From CAZJLP01 sp964546955 (GTDB lineage: Bacteria > Verrucomicrobiota > Verrucomicrobiia > Opitutales > Opitutaceae), in NCBI GenBank assembly GCA_964546955.1, contig CAZJLP010000016.1:20208-84207 (forward strand): 64,000 nucleotides of DNA, given 5' to 3'. The position numbers were made by a program, and so were the translations under genes. The notes beneath the pieces are model-generated. The model worked only from the letters and a program-made list of their open reading frames with translations, was not told where the DNA came from and did not search any database. Below, one piece after another: positions 33,040-44,178 of the stretch. The first letter of the stretch is position 1. Each line of letters opens with the position of its first letter.

Positions 33040-34374
33040 ATGCGCGTTTTGATTGTTGATGATGAACCAAGCATTCGCAAAACCACGTCGGTGGCGGTCG
33101 AGACAATGGGTCACGAAGTGGTTGCGGCTCCGAACGGCTTGCGCGCACTGAAGCTGTTGGAGGAAACCCCCTGCGATGTCTGTTTCCTGGACGTCAATCT
33201 CGGGACGGAAGACGGACTGAGCGTCCTGGACAAGATTCTCAAGGCACAGCCCACGATCGTGGTGGTGATGTTCACCGCGTACGCCAGCATCAGCACCGCC
33301 GTGGACGCCATGCGGCGGGGCGCGTTCGATTTTATTCCGAAGCCCTTTACGCCGGATCAGATTCGGCAGGTCTTGGACAAGATCGCGCGCACGCGGAAAC
33401 TCGAGCAGCGCGTGCAGCAGCTCGAATCGCAGTTGATCGAGGAGTCCCCTGAGCTGGATCTGTCTTCCAATGAGCCAACGATGCAGCGCACGCTGCAGAT
33501 CGCCTTTAAAGCGGCCGAAACTCCGGCCAATATTCTGATCCTCGGTCCGAGTGGCACGGGAAAAAGCGTTCTCGCGCGCGAGATCCACAAACGGAGCGCG
33601 CAGAGAGACAACGCCTTTGTGACGGTCAACTGCCCGAGTCTTTCCCGCGAGCTGCTCGAAAGCGAGCTGTTCGGCCACGTCAAGGGCTCGTTCACCGGCG
33701 CGGTGGGCGACACGCTCGGAAAGGTGGCGGCGGCCGATGGAGGCACGCTTTTCCTCGACGAAATCGGCGAGCTTCCGCTCGAGATTCAGCCCAAGCTTCT
33801 CCGGCTGCTCCAGGAGCGTGAATACGAGCGGGTAGGCGAACCCAAGATCCGCAAGGCCAACGTGCGTGTCGTGGCCGCCACCAATCGCAATCTCGCCGAG
33901 GAGGTAAAGGCCGGAAAATTCCGCGAAGATCTCTTCTATCGGTTAAACGTGATCAACATTACCCTGCCCGGACTCAAAGATCGGCCGGCGGATTTGTTGA
34001 AGCTGGCCGAAAACTACCGGGAGTTCTTTGCCGCGCGCATCGCGAAGAAGATCACCGCGTATTCGCCCCGCGTGCGCGATGCGTTCGTTCAGTACGGCTG
34101 GCCCGGCAACTTGCGCGAACTGCGCAACGTGGTCGAACGCGCCGTCATCCTGGCTCCCGGCGAAACGATCGATCTCGAGGACCTACCGGACGAATTCGCC
34201 CAGCGTTCGGATTCCACCATATCGGTTGGCGCGCGCGTCACTCTCGACGAACTGGAGGCGGAGCATATCCGCCGGGTCCTGGCCACGGCCCGCAACCTCG
34301 ACGATGCGGCCCGCACCCTCGGCATCGATCCGGCGACGCTGTACCGCAAACGTCAAAAGCTGGGTATGTTGTGA
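33040..34374 (+). CDS. NtrC-family sigma-54-dependent response regulator
   Basis: The ATG at 33040 gives 444 residues. The receiver (1-120) has D-D at 7-8 and the phosphorylated Asp at 51. The AAA+ domain (about 145-370) has Walker A G-P-S-G-T-G-K-S (169-176), G-S-F-T-G-A (216-221; the sigma-54 contact loop, usually GAFTGA), and Walker B T-L-F-L-D-E. The Fis-type helix-turn-helix is at the C-terminus (D-D-A-A-R-T-L-G-I-D-P-A-T-L-Y-R-K). It activates sigma-54 promoters. The HAMP-PAS kinase at 34560, about 185 bases downstream, is the likely partner. A non-ATG start at 32992 is possible but not needed. Confidence 0.94.
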   Translation: MRVLIVDDEPSIRKTTSVAVETMGHEVVAAPNGLRALKLLEETPCDVCFLDVNLGTEDGLSVLDKILKAQPTIVVVMFTAYASISTAVDAMRRGAFDFIPKPFTPDQIRQVLDKIARTRKLEQRVQQLESQLIEESPELDLSSNEPTMQRTLQIAFKAAETPANILILGPSGTGKSVLAREIHKRSAQRDNAFVTVNCPSLSRELLESELFGHVKGSFTGAVGDTLGKVAAADGGTLFLDEIGELPLEIQPKLLRLLQEREYERVGEPKIRKANVRVVAATNRNLAEEVKAGKFREDLFYRLNVINITLPGLKDRPADLLKLAENYREFFAARIAKKITAYSPRVRDAFVQYGWPGNLRELRNVVERAVILAPGETIDLEDLPDEFAQRSDSTISVGARVTLDELEAEHIRRVLATARNLDDAARTLGIDPATLYRKRQKLGML

Positions 34375-34559
34375 AGCGCCGACCGAGCTAGACGATGCTT
34401 CGCGGCGTCCCGGCCTCCTGGGCCGCACCGTCGGCTTCCCCGCTCTCTCCTCGACACTTGGCCGCCGATCTCTAACTTCTTCCCTCGGTCGAAGCGAACC
34501 GACGCTCGCTTAGGATCGATTCTCTTGCGGTATTCACCTTCCGGAACTCCGGCCACCCT

Positions 34560-36401
34560 ATGCTTCGCACGCGGCTTTATCTTGGACTTCTGCCGCTTCT
34601 GCTCCTGTTCATCGTCGTGGGCATGGCGGCAATGCTGATCTGTCGCGAGCTCGCCCAGTCGATTGAGGTAAAGCTCAACGCCAGCTATCGCCTGATGATC
34701 GGCACCTACGAAATGCGCGATGCGGCGCACGGCATGACGACGGCGATTCAGCAGGCGCAGAGCGGCCGCGTGCTGGAGGCCAAGCCGACGTTCCTCGAAT
34801 ACCGCGGTCGTTTTCACAAGGCGCTGATGGATCAGTCGTTCGTCTCCGCGGGGACGGACCGCGCGGCCGAGGTCGAAAAAGTGGCTGCGGCCTTCGACCG
34901 GCTGACCAGTTTCGGCGACGCCATTTTCGAGCGGGGCGCGGCCGCGACGCTGACGGCCTACAACGAGACATTCCTGGCCCGGTTCCACACGCTCAATTCT
35001 CTGGAGGAGATCACGCGGAGGGATCACGAGTCGCTCAAAGCTGAAGCGCAGCGCGTCAGCGCATTGGTGAAGACCAGCGTGAACGTCATCGCCGCCGCCA
35101 TGGCCGGCGGAATTCTCCTGTCGCTTTTTCTTTCCTACCGCCTCGCGCGCTCGCTCCTGCGCCCGGTCCAAACGCTCACGGCCTACGCCGCCGCGCTCGG
35201 GGATGGAAAACTCGATCGGGAGGTTCCAGTCACCTCCCGCGACGAGATCGGTGAACTCGCGCAGACGTTCAACACGATGGGAGCGAAGCTTCGAGCTTAC
35301 CGCGACGCCACGACAGCCAAGGTGATGCGCGCCCAGCGCACGATGGAGGCCACGCTGACCTCGACGCCGGATCCCCTGTTTGTCGTGAACCGGGACGGGG
35401 CTCACGAAGTGAGAAATCCCGCGGCCGAGCAACTGGCCGCGACACCCGAGTTTGCCGAAGGTTTTCCCCCGGAGATCACCGAGCGCCTGCAGCAGGTCCT
35501 CGCGACGGGCCAGCACTACCTGCCCACGGACTACGACCAAATCTTCACGGTTCGCATCGGGCGCCAGGACCGGCACTACCTGCCGCGCATTCTTGCGATC
35601 GGCGACGAACTCACCGGGTTCGGCGGCGCGGCGATGATTCTCCAGGATGTCACCAAATTCCGGCTCCTCGACGATGCCAAAAGCAATTTGGTGGGCACGG
35701 TGAGCCACGAACTCAAGACGCCGCTTACCAGTTTGCGCATGGCGGTCTACCTGTTGCTGGAGCAGAATGTGGGTCAACTCTCGCCCCGCCAGCGCGACTT
35801 GCTCGAAACCGCTCGCGACGATGCCGATCGGCTGCTTCGCATTCTCAACGATCTGCTCGATCTCGCGCGACTCGAAGGGGGTGTCTCTTCGCTGGCCTAC
35901 CGGGAGGTATCGATCCCGGCGATGCTCGACGAAATGGTGCGCGAAATGAAGCCCATCATGGAGACGGCGTCGCAGACCGCCTCCATCGAAATCACACCAG
36001 GATTAGAGAACATCCAGGTGGATCCCGACCGGCTGCGACACGTCTTCATCAACCTCCTCGCCAACGCTTCGAAATACTCGCCTCCTGAAAGCGTCATAGT
36101 CCTCTATGCCCGACCGGATTCGAGCGGTTTTATCCGCTTCGGAGTCCGAGATCGGGGGCCCGGTATTCCGGAGGAGAACCTCCCTTACATCTTCGAACGT
36201 TTTTATCGCGCGCCCAACCAAACGCGAAAAGGCGTGGGCCTCGGTCTCACGATTGCGCGCGAGATCGTGATCGCTCACGGCGGAACGATCGCGTGCAGCA
36301 GCAAGGTCGGGCAGGGCAGCGATTTCTACTTCCTCCTGCCTCTGGCGCCGGCGCCGCGGACTTCCGCGCCGGCTCCCGAAGTGGCTGTCGCGGCGCGGTA
36401 A
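34560..36401 (+). CDS. Sensor histidine kinase (HAMP, PAS, HisKA, HATPase)
   Basis: The 613-residue protein has two membrane spans (about 5-28 and 175-195) around a periplasmic helical sensor, a HAMP domain (about 195-250), a PAS-like region (about 262-368), HisKA with T-V-S-H-E-L-K-T-P-L-T (His383), and HATPase with N-L-L-A-N-A-S-K-Y-S (N box) and D-R-G-P-G-I-P and G-V-G-L-G-L-T. The order resembles KinB-type regulators. It follows the NtrC-type regulator with no other gene between and the two are very probably a pair. The signal is unknown; the downstream YqjD/YqjE-like genes suggest envelope or stationary-phase stress, an inference. Confidence 0.93.
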   Translation: MLRTRLYLGLLPLLLLFIVVGMAAMLICRELAQSIEVKLNASYRLMIGTYEMRDAAHGMTTAIQQAQSGRVLEAKPTFLEYRGRFHKALMDQSFVSAGTDRAAEVEKVAAAFDRLTSFGDAIFERGAAATLTAYNETFLARFHTLNSLEEITRRDHESLKAEAQRVSALVKTSVNVIAAAMAGGILLSLFLSYRLARSLLRPVQTLTAYAAALGDGKLDREVPVTSRDEIGELAQTFNTMGAKLRAYRDATTAKVMRAQRTMEATLTSTPDPLFVVNRDGAHEVRNPAAEQLAATPEFAEGFPPEITERLQQVLATGQHYLPTDYDQIFTVRIGRQDRHYLPRILAIGDELTGFGGAAMILQDVTKFRLLDDAKSNLVGTVSHELKTPLTSLRMAVYLLLEQNVGQLSPRQRDLLETARDDADRLLRILNDLLDLARLEGGVSSLAYREVSIPAMLDEMVREMKPIMETASQTASIEITPGLENIQVDPDRLRHVFINLLANASKYSPPESVIVLYARPDSSGFIRFGVRDRGPGIPEENLPYIFERFYRAPNQTRKGVGLGLTIAREIVIAHGGTIACSSKVGQGSDFYFLLPLAPAPRTSAPAPEVAVAAR

Positions 36402-36482
36402 CGCCATTTTGACCGAATCTCTGATTAAGGTAAGGGCGAAGCCGCAGAGGGCGGGGGCTTCCTGTGCATTTTGCACCGTTCG

Positions 36483-36546
36483 GGACGGCTCAACTAGCCG
36501 TCCGCAAAATGTTTACGCAACCGCCGTTCAATTCGGCGGTCTGTTT
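36483..36546 (+). terminator. Two consecutive hairpins after the kinase gene
   Basis: GGACGGCT/AGCCGTCC (36483-36490 and 36496-36503) forms an 8-bp stem, and ACCGCCG/CGGCGGT (36520-36526 and 36534-36540) forms a 7-bp stem followed by CTGTTTCC. They separate the kinase from the YqjD-like gene and may attenuate or end the transcript. T runs are weak. Confidence 0.45.
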
Positions 36547-36591
36547 CCTGTAATCACTTCGCTTGTCCGCAATCCGAACCTCCCTTTTCTC

Positions 36592-36921
36592 ATGAAACGT
36601 AGCACTTCCTCCGCCTCCGAAACCGAATCGACCGCCGAAGAACTGGTCGAGAATCTCCGTAATCTGATCGATGAGGCCCAAACCATTCTGACCGATGGAG
36701 TGGGCGAGAAATCCAAGGAGACGCTGGCCGAACTCCGCCAGCGCCTGGAAGACGGTATGGACAAAATGGGGACCTACTACAAAGGCGCCAAAAAGAAAGT
36801 CATTGCCGGCGCGCGTTCGACGGACGAGACGATCCGCGCCCACCCCTATGAGTCCGTGGCCGTCGCCGTGGGCGTGGGAGTCTTGATCGGTGCCTTGTTG
36901 CGGGGCGGACGAAAAAACTAG
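36592..36921 (+). CDS. DUF883-family protein (YqjD/ElaB-like)
   Basis: The 109-residue protein has a long charged amphipathic region (about 15-80, L-V-E-N-L-R-N-L-I-D-E-A-Q-T-I-L ... L-A-E-L-R-Q-R-L-E-D-G-M) and a C-terminal hydrophobic anchor (about 88-105, V-A-V-A-V-G-V-G-V-L-I-G-A-L-L). That matches DUF883 (ElaB/YqjD), inner-membrane proteins that bind ribosomes in stationary phase in E. coli. The ATG at 36592 excludes an unrelated frame upstream. It heads the cluster 36592, 36936, 37304, 37631. Confidence 0.85.
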   Translation: MKRSTSSASETESTAEELVENLRNLIDEAQTILTDGVGEKSKETLAELRQRLEDGMDKMGTYYKGAKKKVIAGARSTDETIRAHPYESVAVAVGVGVLIGALLRGGRKN

Positions 36922-36935
36922 TGCGAGCGCTACCC

Positions 36936-37325
36936 ATGTCGTCCGAAACCGCCCATTCCCCGGGCATTCTCGAAGCCGCCGGCGACGCGCTCGACGGTGT
37001 GCTTGAGACCGTGCAGACCCGCGTCCGTTTGCTGGGCGTCGAACTGCAGGAAGAAAAGCTGCGCATGGTTCAGTTGGCAATTTGGATCGCCGCGGCGGTG
37101 TTTTCGGCGGGCATGGTCATGACGTTTCTAAGCGCGACCCTGGTTTATCTCCTTTGGGAGCGAGCCCCGGTGGGAGTGCTGGTCGGACTGACCGTTTTTT
37201 ATGCGGTGTGTTTTTTCGTGATCGTGCGGCAATTTCGCCGTTTTCTCGCGCGCCAGCCCGTGCCGTTCGATACAACGCTGGGGGAAATCAAAAAGGATCG
37301 AGCATGTCTCCGTCCGGTGAACTAG
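36936..37325 (+). CDS. YqjE-like membrane protein (phage-holin-3 superfamily)
   Basis: From the ATG at 36936 the product has 129 residues, with an amphipathic N-terminus (L-E-T-V-Q-T-R-V-R-L-L-G-V-E-L-Q-E-E-K) and two membrane spans (about 50-72 and 80-102). This is the layout of YqjE (holin III superfamily), the usual neighbour of YqjD-type DUF883 genes. A GTG at 36921 would add five residues. It overlaps the next gene by 22 bases. The function of the cluster is thought to be membrane stress or osmotic response; that is not proven. Confidence 0.8.
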   Translation: MSSETAHSPGILEAAGDALDGVLETVQTRVRLLGVELQEEKLRMVQLAIWIAAAVFSAGMVMTFLSATLVYLLWERAPVGVLVGLTVFYAVCFFVIVRQFRRFLARQPVPFDTTLGEIKKDRACLRPVN

Positions 37326-37594
37326 ACCGATTGGCGCTGCGGAAGCAGCTCTTGGTAGCGAAAAGCGACCTGCTTCGCCTGCGCGTGGCGGCCTCCGCCG
37401 AGGTCATGGGCAAACCCATTACCTGGATCCAGGGAGCATTATCTCTAGTCCGCAAGGCGGCGCCCGTCGTCGGTTTGTCCGCCATGCTCTTCACCCGGAG
37501 TAAACCGGCCCGAAAAGCCGGCTGGTTTGGCATGGCGATGAAGTTCGCGCCGACCGTCCTCAAGGCATTTCGCGCTTTCAAGCAGGCTGGATGA
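37304..37594 (+). CDS. Small YqjK-like basic protein
   Basis: The ATG at 37304 gives 96 residues. The first 35 are helical and basic (E-L-D-R-L-A-L-R-K-Q-L-L-V-A-K-S-D-L-L-R) and the middle and C-terminus are moderately hydrophobic (V-R-K-A-A-P-V-V-G-L-S-A-M-L-F). Size and position match YqjK, the third gene in yqjD-yqjE-yqjK clusters; direct sequence support is weak. It overlaps the YqjE-like gene by 22 bases, so translational coupling is likely. Confidence 0.7.
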   Translation: MSPSGELDRLALRKQLLVAKSDLLRLRVAASAEVMGKPITWIQGALSLVRKAAPVVGLSAMLFTRSKPARKAGWFGMAMKFAPTVLKAFRAFKQAG

Positions 37595-37630
37595 ACAGAA
37601 CCCAAACGTCCCTCCGATCCGCATACTCCC

Positions 37631-37858
37631 ATGAATAAAAACATCCTCGCAGTTATCCTCGTTGTCCTCGGCGGCGTGCTCCTCTATCTGGGCGCTCAAC
37701 GCCGCGATTCTCTGGCCGGCCGGGCTGAAGCCGCTGGCAATAACATCGTCACCGCCGTCGATGGGGAACCTCGCGCGAATCGCGAAACCCTTTACTTCAT
37801 TTCGGGCGGCATCCTCGTCGTGGCGGGACTTTTCGTCGCGCTCCGCCGAACTGCCTGA
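37631..37858 (+). CDS. DUF3185-family small membrane protein
   Basis: The 75-residue protein has two membrane spans (about 4-22 and 53-72) separated by a charged loop with R-D-S-L-A-G-R-A-E-A-A. The N-terminus M-N-K-N-I-L-A-V-I-L-V-V-L-G-G-V-L-L-Y and the overall form fit DUF3185, whose members are unstudied. It lies 36 bases after the YqjK-like gene and belongs to the same cluster. It converges with the U32 gene. Confidence 0.75.
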   Translation: MNKNILAVILVVLGGVLLYLGAQRRDSLAGRAEAAGNNIVTAVDGEPRANRETLYFISGGILVVAGLFVALRRTA

Positions 37859-37901
37859 GCGGAGCCGGCTTCGGATCGCGCGGCCCGCGGCGTAGCCGCG
37901 C

Positions 37902-40484
<2,583 letters not shown>

Positions 40485-40812
40485 CCCTTACTTCTATCCA
40501 TCCGCACACCACCAGCAACTGATTTAGCGGGTGTCGGGCAGTACGTAGGCGCCGAAGGCACAGAACGCGGTTCGTCATTGCGGCGCCTATTGGATTCCAG
40601 CGCGATTTGCGTGGGAATCCGGAAGCCTTCCGAGCTCCCGGTGTTGCGCCCTTCACGTCCAACCGTTTGGGAGGGAAAAAGAGACGACAGCCTGTCGGCT
40701 TTCGTTCGTTTCAAAATTTGGCGGAACGCCGCCGCCTGATTTTCCGACTTAAATAGACAAATCGGCCCATCGGCGGCGCTTTATTCGAAAACAACGCGCT
40801 CTTCACCCCAAC
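40485..40812. other. Divergent intergenic region between U32 and the second ECF module
   Basis: About 330 bases hold the promoters of both divergent genes. A GGAAC at 40723-40727 lies 85 bases before the ECF start and could be a -35-like element of an ECF promoter; the matching -10 region is not clear. No gene is supported here. Confidence 0.4.
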
Positions 40813-41328
40813 ATGGAGGAAACGCCAGATCATGACTCTTGGAAGGATTGGTTCAATCGTCACGGCCCCAAACTGCTCCTCTGCGCACGCCAATGGACCC
40901 GTTCCATGTCCGATGCGGAAGATATCGTTCAAGAGGCGTTTGTCCGCTTTTGGCGCAGGCAAAGGGCCCTGGCCGGGTCTCCGGTGGCTCTGGTGCTTAC
41001 CTCCATCCGCCGTGCCGCGGTCGACCTGGCTCGTCGCGAGCAACGTCGAACGGCACGGGAAATGTCGGTCGATCCTGGCATCTCCGAGCCCTTTTTCGAG
41101 TCTTCCGCTGACGAGGAACGTCGGATCGCCATCGAAGCGGCGCTCCGCCGCCTTTCGGCGGAGCAGCGCGAAGTTCTGGTTCTCAAAATTTGGGGTGAAT
41201 GCAGTTTTGACGAGATCGGGCGGCAGCTGGAAATCTCCGCGAACACCGCCGCTTCGCGGTATCGCTACGCCCTCGGCTCGTTGCGCAAACATTTGACGGA
41301 GGAGAATGCGAATGCCCGCTTACCCTGA
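40813..41328 (+). CDS. RNA polymerase ECF sigma factor (second module)
   Basis: The 171-residue protein has sigma region 2 with S-M-S-D-A-E-D-I-V-Q-E-A-F-V-R-F-W-R-R, and region 4 with L-S-A-E-Q-R-E-V-L-V-L-K-I-W-G-E-C-S-F-D-E-I-G-R-Q-L-E-I-S and a helix-turn-helix. It has no extra domain. The sequence differs clearly from the 31712-32257 sigma, so the modules are not recent duplicates. Its stop overlaps the next gene. It should read stress promoters controlled by the membrane protein downstream. Confidence 0.92.
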   Translation: MEETPDHDSWKDWFNRHGPKLLLCARQWTRSMSDAEDIVQEAFVRFWRRQRALAGSPVALVLTSIRRAAVDLARREQRRTAREMSVDPGISEPFFESSADEERRIAIEAALRRLSAEQREVLVLKIWGECSFDEIGRQLEISANTAASRYRYALGSLRKHLTEENANARLP

Positions 41329-41788
41329 AGACCTCCAGGAACTCGAACGGGAATTATACGCTCTGCGTCCGCGCGCCCTATCCCGGGGATGCACGGCCGG
41401 GGTCGCCGCTTCGCTCGGCGCCGCTTCTGCCCAGCCGATGGCAGCCGTCCGAACCAGGCTTCGGTGGATCGCGTGGCCGGTGGCCGCGGCGTTTGTCGCG
41501 GGCTGCGCTTGGCTGGCCATTCCGCGGGCCGCAAACCGCGCGTCGAGCTTGCCCGCGACGCGGCCCTCGTCCGAGCCAGCCGGTGTTTTCCGGCCCGTCG
41601 CGACGGAAGCGATTCTGTACTCGGCCCAACTGGAAGGGCTGGTCGTCCTGCCCAACGGTTCGCCGGCACGTCAACTTCGTAACCGCTATGTCGATACCAT
41701 CGTGTGGCGGAATGCCGATACCAACGCTTCGTTCCAATGGACGCTTCCGCGAGACGAAGTCCGCTGGGTGCCGGTGAATGCCTATTGA
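41312..41788 (+). CDS. Single-span membrane protein, candidate anti-sigma factor
   Basis: GGAGG at 41298-41302 gives a proper nine-base spacing to the ATG at 41312, rather than to the nearer one at 41306. The product has 158 residues. The first 45 are cytoplasmic with an E-L-E-R-E-L-Y-A-L-R-P-R pattern, a membrane span follows (about 50-70, I-A-W-P-V-A-A-A-F-V-A-G-C-A-W-L-A-I), and the remaining 85 residues are periplasmic. There is no zinc motif. It overlaps the sigma stop by 17 bases. The anti-sigma role is inferred from coupling and topology. Confidence 0.6.
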   Translation: MPAYPEDLQELERELYALRPRALSRGCTAGVAASLGAASAQPMAAVRTRLRWIAWPVAAAFVAGCAWLAIPRAANRASSLPATRPSSEPAGVFRPVATEAILYSAQLEGLVVLPNGSPARQLRNRYVDTIVWRNADTNASFQWTLPRDEVRWVPVNAY

Positions 41789-41798
41789 ATTTATTCCC

Positions 41799-42743
41799 AT
41801 GAAAACATCCCTCACTTGCCTTCTTGCCCTGTCTGCCGTCGTCCTGCCCTGTCTTGCCGCCGAAGCGTCTCCTCCGACCCCGGCCCCGGCGGAACGCGGA
41901 AAGCGCGTCTTTCACGAGAAGGCGATCGCGCGCGAGCCGGTGACATTCCTGGGCGTGGAAAGTACGCCGGCCAGTCCAGCCCTCGCGGCTCAACTCGGTT
42001 TGCCCAAGGGCTTTGGCCTGGTCGTGACAACCGTCTTGCCCGATAGCCCTGCCGCTAGCGCGCTGCAGGCCCACGACGTGTTGACCAAGCTGAACGATCA
42101 GCTTCTCGTCGATACGCGACAACTGGGTGCTTTAGTGCGCTCCTTCAAGGAGGGCGACGAGGTCGTGCTGACCTACGTTCGGGCGGGCAAAACAGCCAGC
42201 GCTAAGGTCAAGCTCGCCAAGAGGGAAATGGCGATCGAACCCTTCGGTATCGCCCCCTTGCCGGAAAAATGGCAGCACCCGGCTCCGTTCGCGCCGGGTT
42301 CTCACGAGCGCGCCGACCGGCTTTTGTCGCTGATTGAAGGGGAGGGGCCGGGATTCCCTCTGCACGACCGGGTGCGTATCGTGCGCCGCATGGAGGGCGG
42401 GATGCCGGCAACGACGGCAATCGATTTCAGGGACAGCCACATGGTTTTTCGCGACGACCAAGGGACGATTGAAATCACAGTGGACGACGGAAAGAAGACC
42501 GTCCTGGCCAAAGATCAGAAGGGAAACACCCAATTCTCAGGGCCCTTCAATACACCGGAAGAGGAGAAAGCCGTGCCCGAAGAAGTCCGCAAACGCATCC
42601 CGAAATTGGACCTCATGAAAGAATTTCGCTTTAAGACCGACCGCGACTTCGACGGCGAAACACGACTCTTCGAAACGCGTCCGGCCCCGATTGGCGGCAC
42701 CGAGGATATCCTCATTCCCGCTCCCGCCCGCCAGGCAATCTGA
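41799..42743 (+). CDS. Exported PDZ-domain protein
   Basis: From the ATG at 41799 the product has 314 residues with a signal peptide (ending L-A-A-E-A). The PDZ domain (about 48-135) has F-L-G-V-E-S, G-L-V-V-T-T-V-L-P-D-S-P-A-A-S-A-L-Q-A-H-D and L-G-A-L-V-R-S-F. No HtrA serine protease triad is present. The C-terminal half is soluble, unrecognised and charged. It is the third gene after an ECF sigma and a membrane protein, so it may sense misfolded proteins and signal to the anti-sigma factor, as PDZ proteins do in RseP/DegS systems; this is inference. Confidence 0.8.
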   Translation: MKTSLTCLLALSAVVLPCLAAEASPPTPAPAERGKRVFHEKAIAREPVTFLGVESTPASPALAAQLGLPKGFGLVVTTVLPDSPAASALQAHDVLTKLNDQLLVDTRQLGALVRSFKEGDEVVLTYVRAGKTASAKVKLAKREMAIEPFGIAPLPEKWQHPAPFAPGSHERADRLLSLIEGEGPGFPLHDRVRIVRRMEGGMPATTAIDFRDSHMVFRDDQGTIEITVDDGKKTVLAKDQKGNTQFSGPFNTPEEEKAVPEEVRKRIPKLDLMKEFRFKTDRDFDGETRLFETRPAPIGGTEDILIPAPARQAI

Positions 42744-42776
42744 GGCCGAGTTGCTCGAAGACACGTCTAATGAGAC

Positions 42777-42828
42777 GGATCGAAAGGTAGGGCGAGGCCT
42801 CGCCCTTCCTTCAACCCGTTTCAGGGTT
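42777..42828. repeat. AAAGGTAGGGC element with a perfect 18-bp palindrome
   Basis: The 17 bases GGATCGAAAGGTAGGGC (42777-42793) are identical to those at 22367-22383. AGGGCGAGGCCTCGCCCT (42789-42806) is a perfect palindrome. It is followed by a second hairpin, AACCC/GGGTT (42813-42828), with a GTTTCA loop. The copy near 58661-58716 has the same two-hairpin layout, including a GTTTCAG loop, in inverse orientation. It lies between the PDZ gene and the convergent AIM24 gene and may end both transcripts. Confidence 0.8.
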
Positions 42829-42854
42829 CTGTATAGGGATTGCGCGGCGGGAGA

Positions 42855-43643
42855 CTACTCGTTGTCGCCGTCGATCATTCGGCCGAGGCCGCCAAGCAAA
42901 GAGCCTTCTTCTCGTCCGCCCTTCGCCGCGCCGACGATTCGTCCGGCGAGGCGGGAAAAAGGCAGCGATTGCAACCAGACGCGCCCGGGGCCACGCAGGG
43001 TGGCGAAAAACAAGCCCTCGCCGCCGAACAGCGCCGTCTTGATGCCGCCGACCATTTGAATGTCGTAGTCGACCGATGGCTGCAGCGCAACCAGGCAACC
43101 CGTGTCCACGCGGATGAGTTCGCCCGGCGCCAGGGTGCGTTCCATCAGCGTTCCGCCGGCGTGAACGAATGCCAGGCCATCGCCAGTCAGACGTTGCATG
43201 ATAAATCCCTCGCCGCCGAAAAGACCGGCGCCGAGGCGCTTTTGGAAGGCGATGCTGATCGATACCCCCTTCGCTGCGCAGAGAAAAGAATCCTTCTGCG
43301 TGATGAGTTCGCCGCCGAGGTCGCGTAGATTGACGGGGATGATCATGCCCGGGTAAGGCGCAGCGAAGGCGACGCGTCGCTTTCCCGCTCCTTGGTTCTG
43401 GAACACGGTCATGAACAGGGATTCCCCGGTCAGCAGGCGTTTTCCGGCGCCCAGAAGGGTCCCCATGATCCCGCGACTTTGCGAAGAGCCGTCACCGAAG
43501 ATGGTCTCGAGCGCGATCCCGTCGTCCATGTACATCATGCCCCCCGCTTCGGCGACCACCGCCTCGTTCGGATCGAGCTCGATCTCCACATACTGAAGAT
43601 CGCCGCCGTTAATTTTATAGTCGATTTCGTGCATCGCGTTCAT
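42855..43643 (-). CDS. AIM24 / TIGR00266 family protein
   Basis: The ATG at 43643 gives 262 residues. The family features are visible throughout: V-V-A-E-A-G-G-M-M-Y-M near 30, F-L-C-A-A-K-G-V-S-I-S-I-A-F, G-E-G-F-I-M-Q-R-L-T-G-D-G-L-A-F-V-H-A-G-G, and G-L-F-F-A-T-L-R-G-P-G-R-V-W-L-Q-S. These are beta-barrel-like proteins of unknown biochemical function, common in bacteria and archaea. The end is Gly-rich. An alternative start M-H-E-I-D-Y at 43634 is equally possible. Confidence 0.88.
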   Translation of the reverse strand: MNAMHEIDYKINGGDLQYVEIELDPNEAVVAEAGGMMYMDDGIALETIFGDGSSQSRGIMGTLLGAGKRLLTGESLFMTVFQNQGAGKRRVAFAAPYPGMIIPVNLRDLGGELITQKDSFLCAAKGVSISIAFQKRLGAGLFGGEGFIMQRLTGDGLAFVHAGGTLMERTLAPGELIRVDTGCLVALQPSVDYDIQMVGGIKTALFGGEGLFFATLRGPGRVWLQSLPFSRLAGRIVGAAKGGREEGSLLGGLGRMIDGDNE

Positions 43644-43809
43644 GCGGGGGTAACACAACGCTTCTTTGGTTCAAGATCGAGTCGCATCGAAAGAAATATC
43701 CGAACGATAGTGATTCGCAACGTAGGAGGTTCCGCCTGTCGCGAGCGCTCCACAAACAGCGCCGAGCGAGAACGAATTGGCGGAGGACAGGAGCATCTTC
43801 GCTCCTTTG

Positions 43810-44049
43810 TCAGCTCGCCATTCCAATGCGTCTACGGCTCCTCTGGGCCGGTGGAAAGGGAGTGATCGTTCCAAGGCGGCGGCCCTTGCTGTCACTTCGC
43901 GGCAGGTAGTCTTGGGCAAATACGACGAGCAGCATCAAGGCGATCGAGGTGGCGTAGAAAGGAACCGTCGCCTCGGGGACAACTACGCTCAGGACGGAAG
44001 CGAGGAGTCCGGCCGAGGCCGCGAGAGTGAGAAGCACTTTGATTTTCAT
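43810..44049 (-). CDS. Small two-span membrane protein
   Basis: The ATG at 44049 gives 79 residues with two hydrophobic spans, M-K-I-K-V-L-L-T-L-A-A-S-A-G-L-L and F-Y-A-T-S-I-A-L-M-L-L-V-V-F-A, and a basic, Arg-rich tail. The first could be a signal peptide rather than a span. An alternative start at 44139 adds a polar stretch. I recognise no family. Neighbours do not suggest a role. Confidence 0.55.
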   Translation of the reverse strand: MKIKVLLTLAASAGLLASVLSVVVPEATVPFYATSIALMLLVVFAQDYLPRSDSKGRRLGTITPFPPAQRSRRRIGMAS

Positions 44050-44178
44050 GACGTGATTTCGAAGTTCAGAATTGAGTTCTGACCTAAAAACACCCCCACG
44101 ACCCGGAAAGTTACAGCAGATCGAGACGGCCAGGTTCATGGCCGGCTTTTTTTCGCATTCGCCGCGGTCAGTGTAGGG

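Noticed and set aside
43671..43919. Minus-strand 82-residue frame with a hydrophobic stretch
   Set aside because: It overlaps the better-supported 43810-44049 frame and lacks a convincing start.
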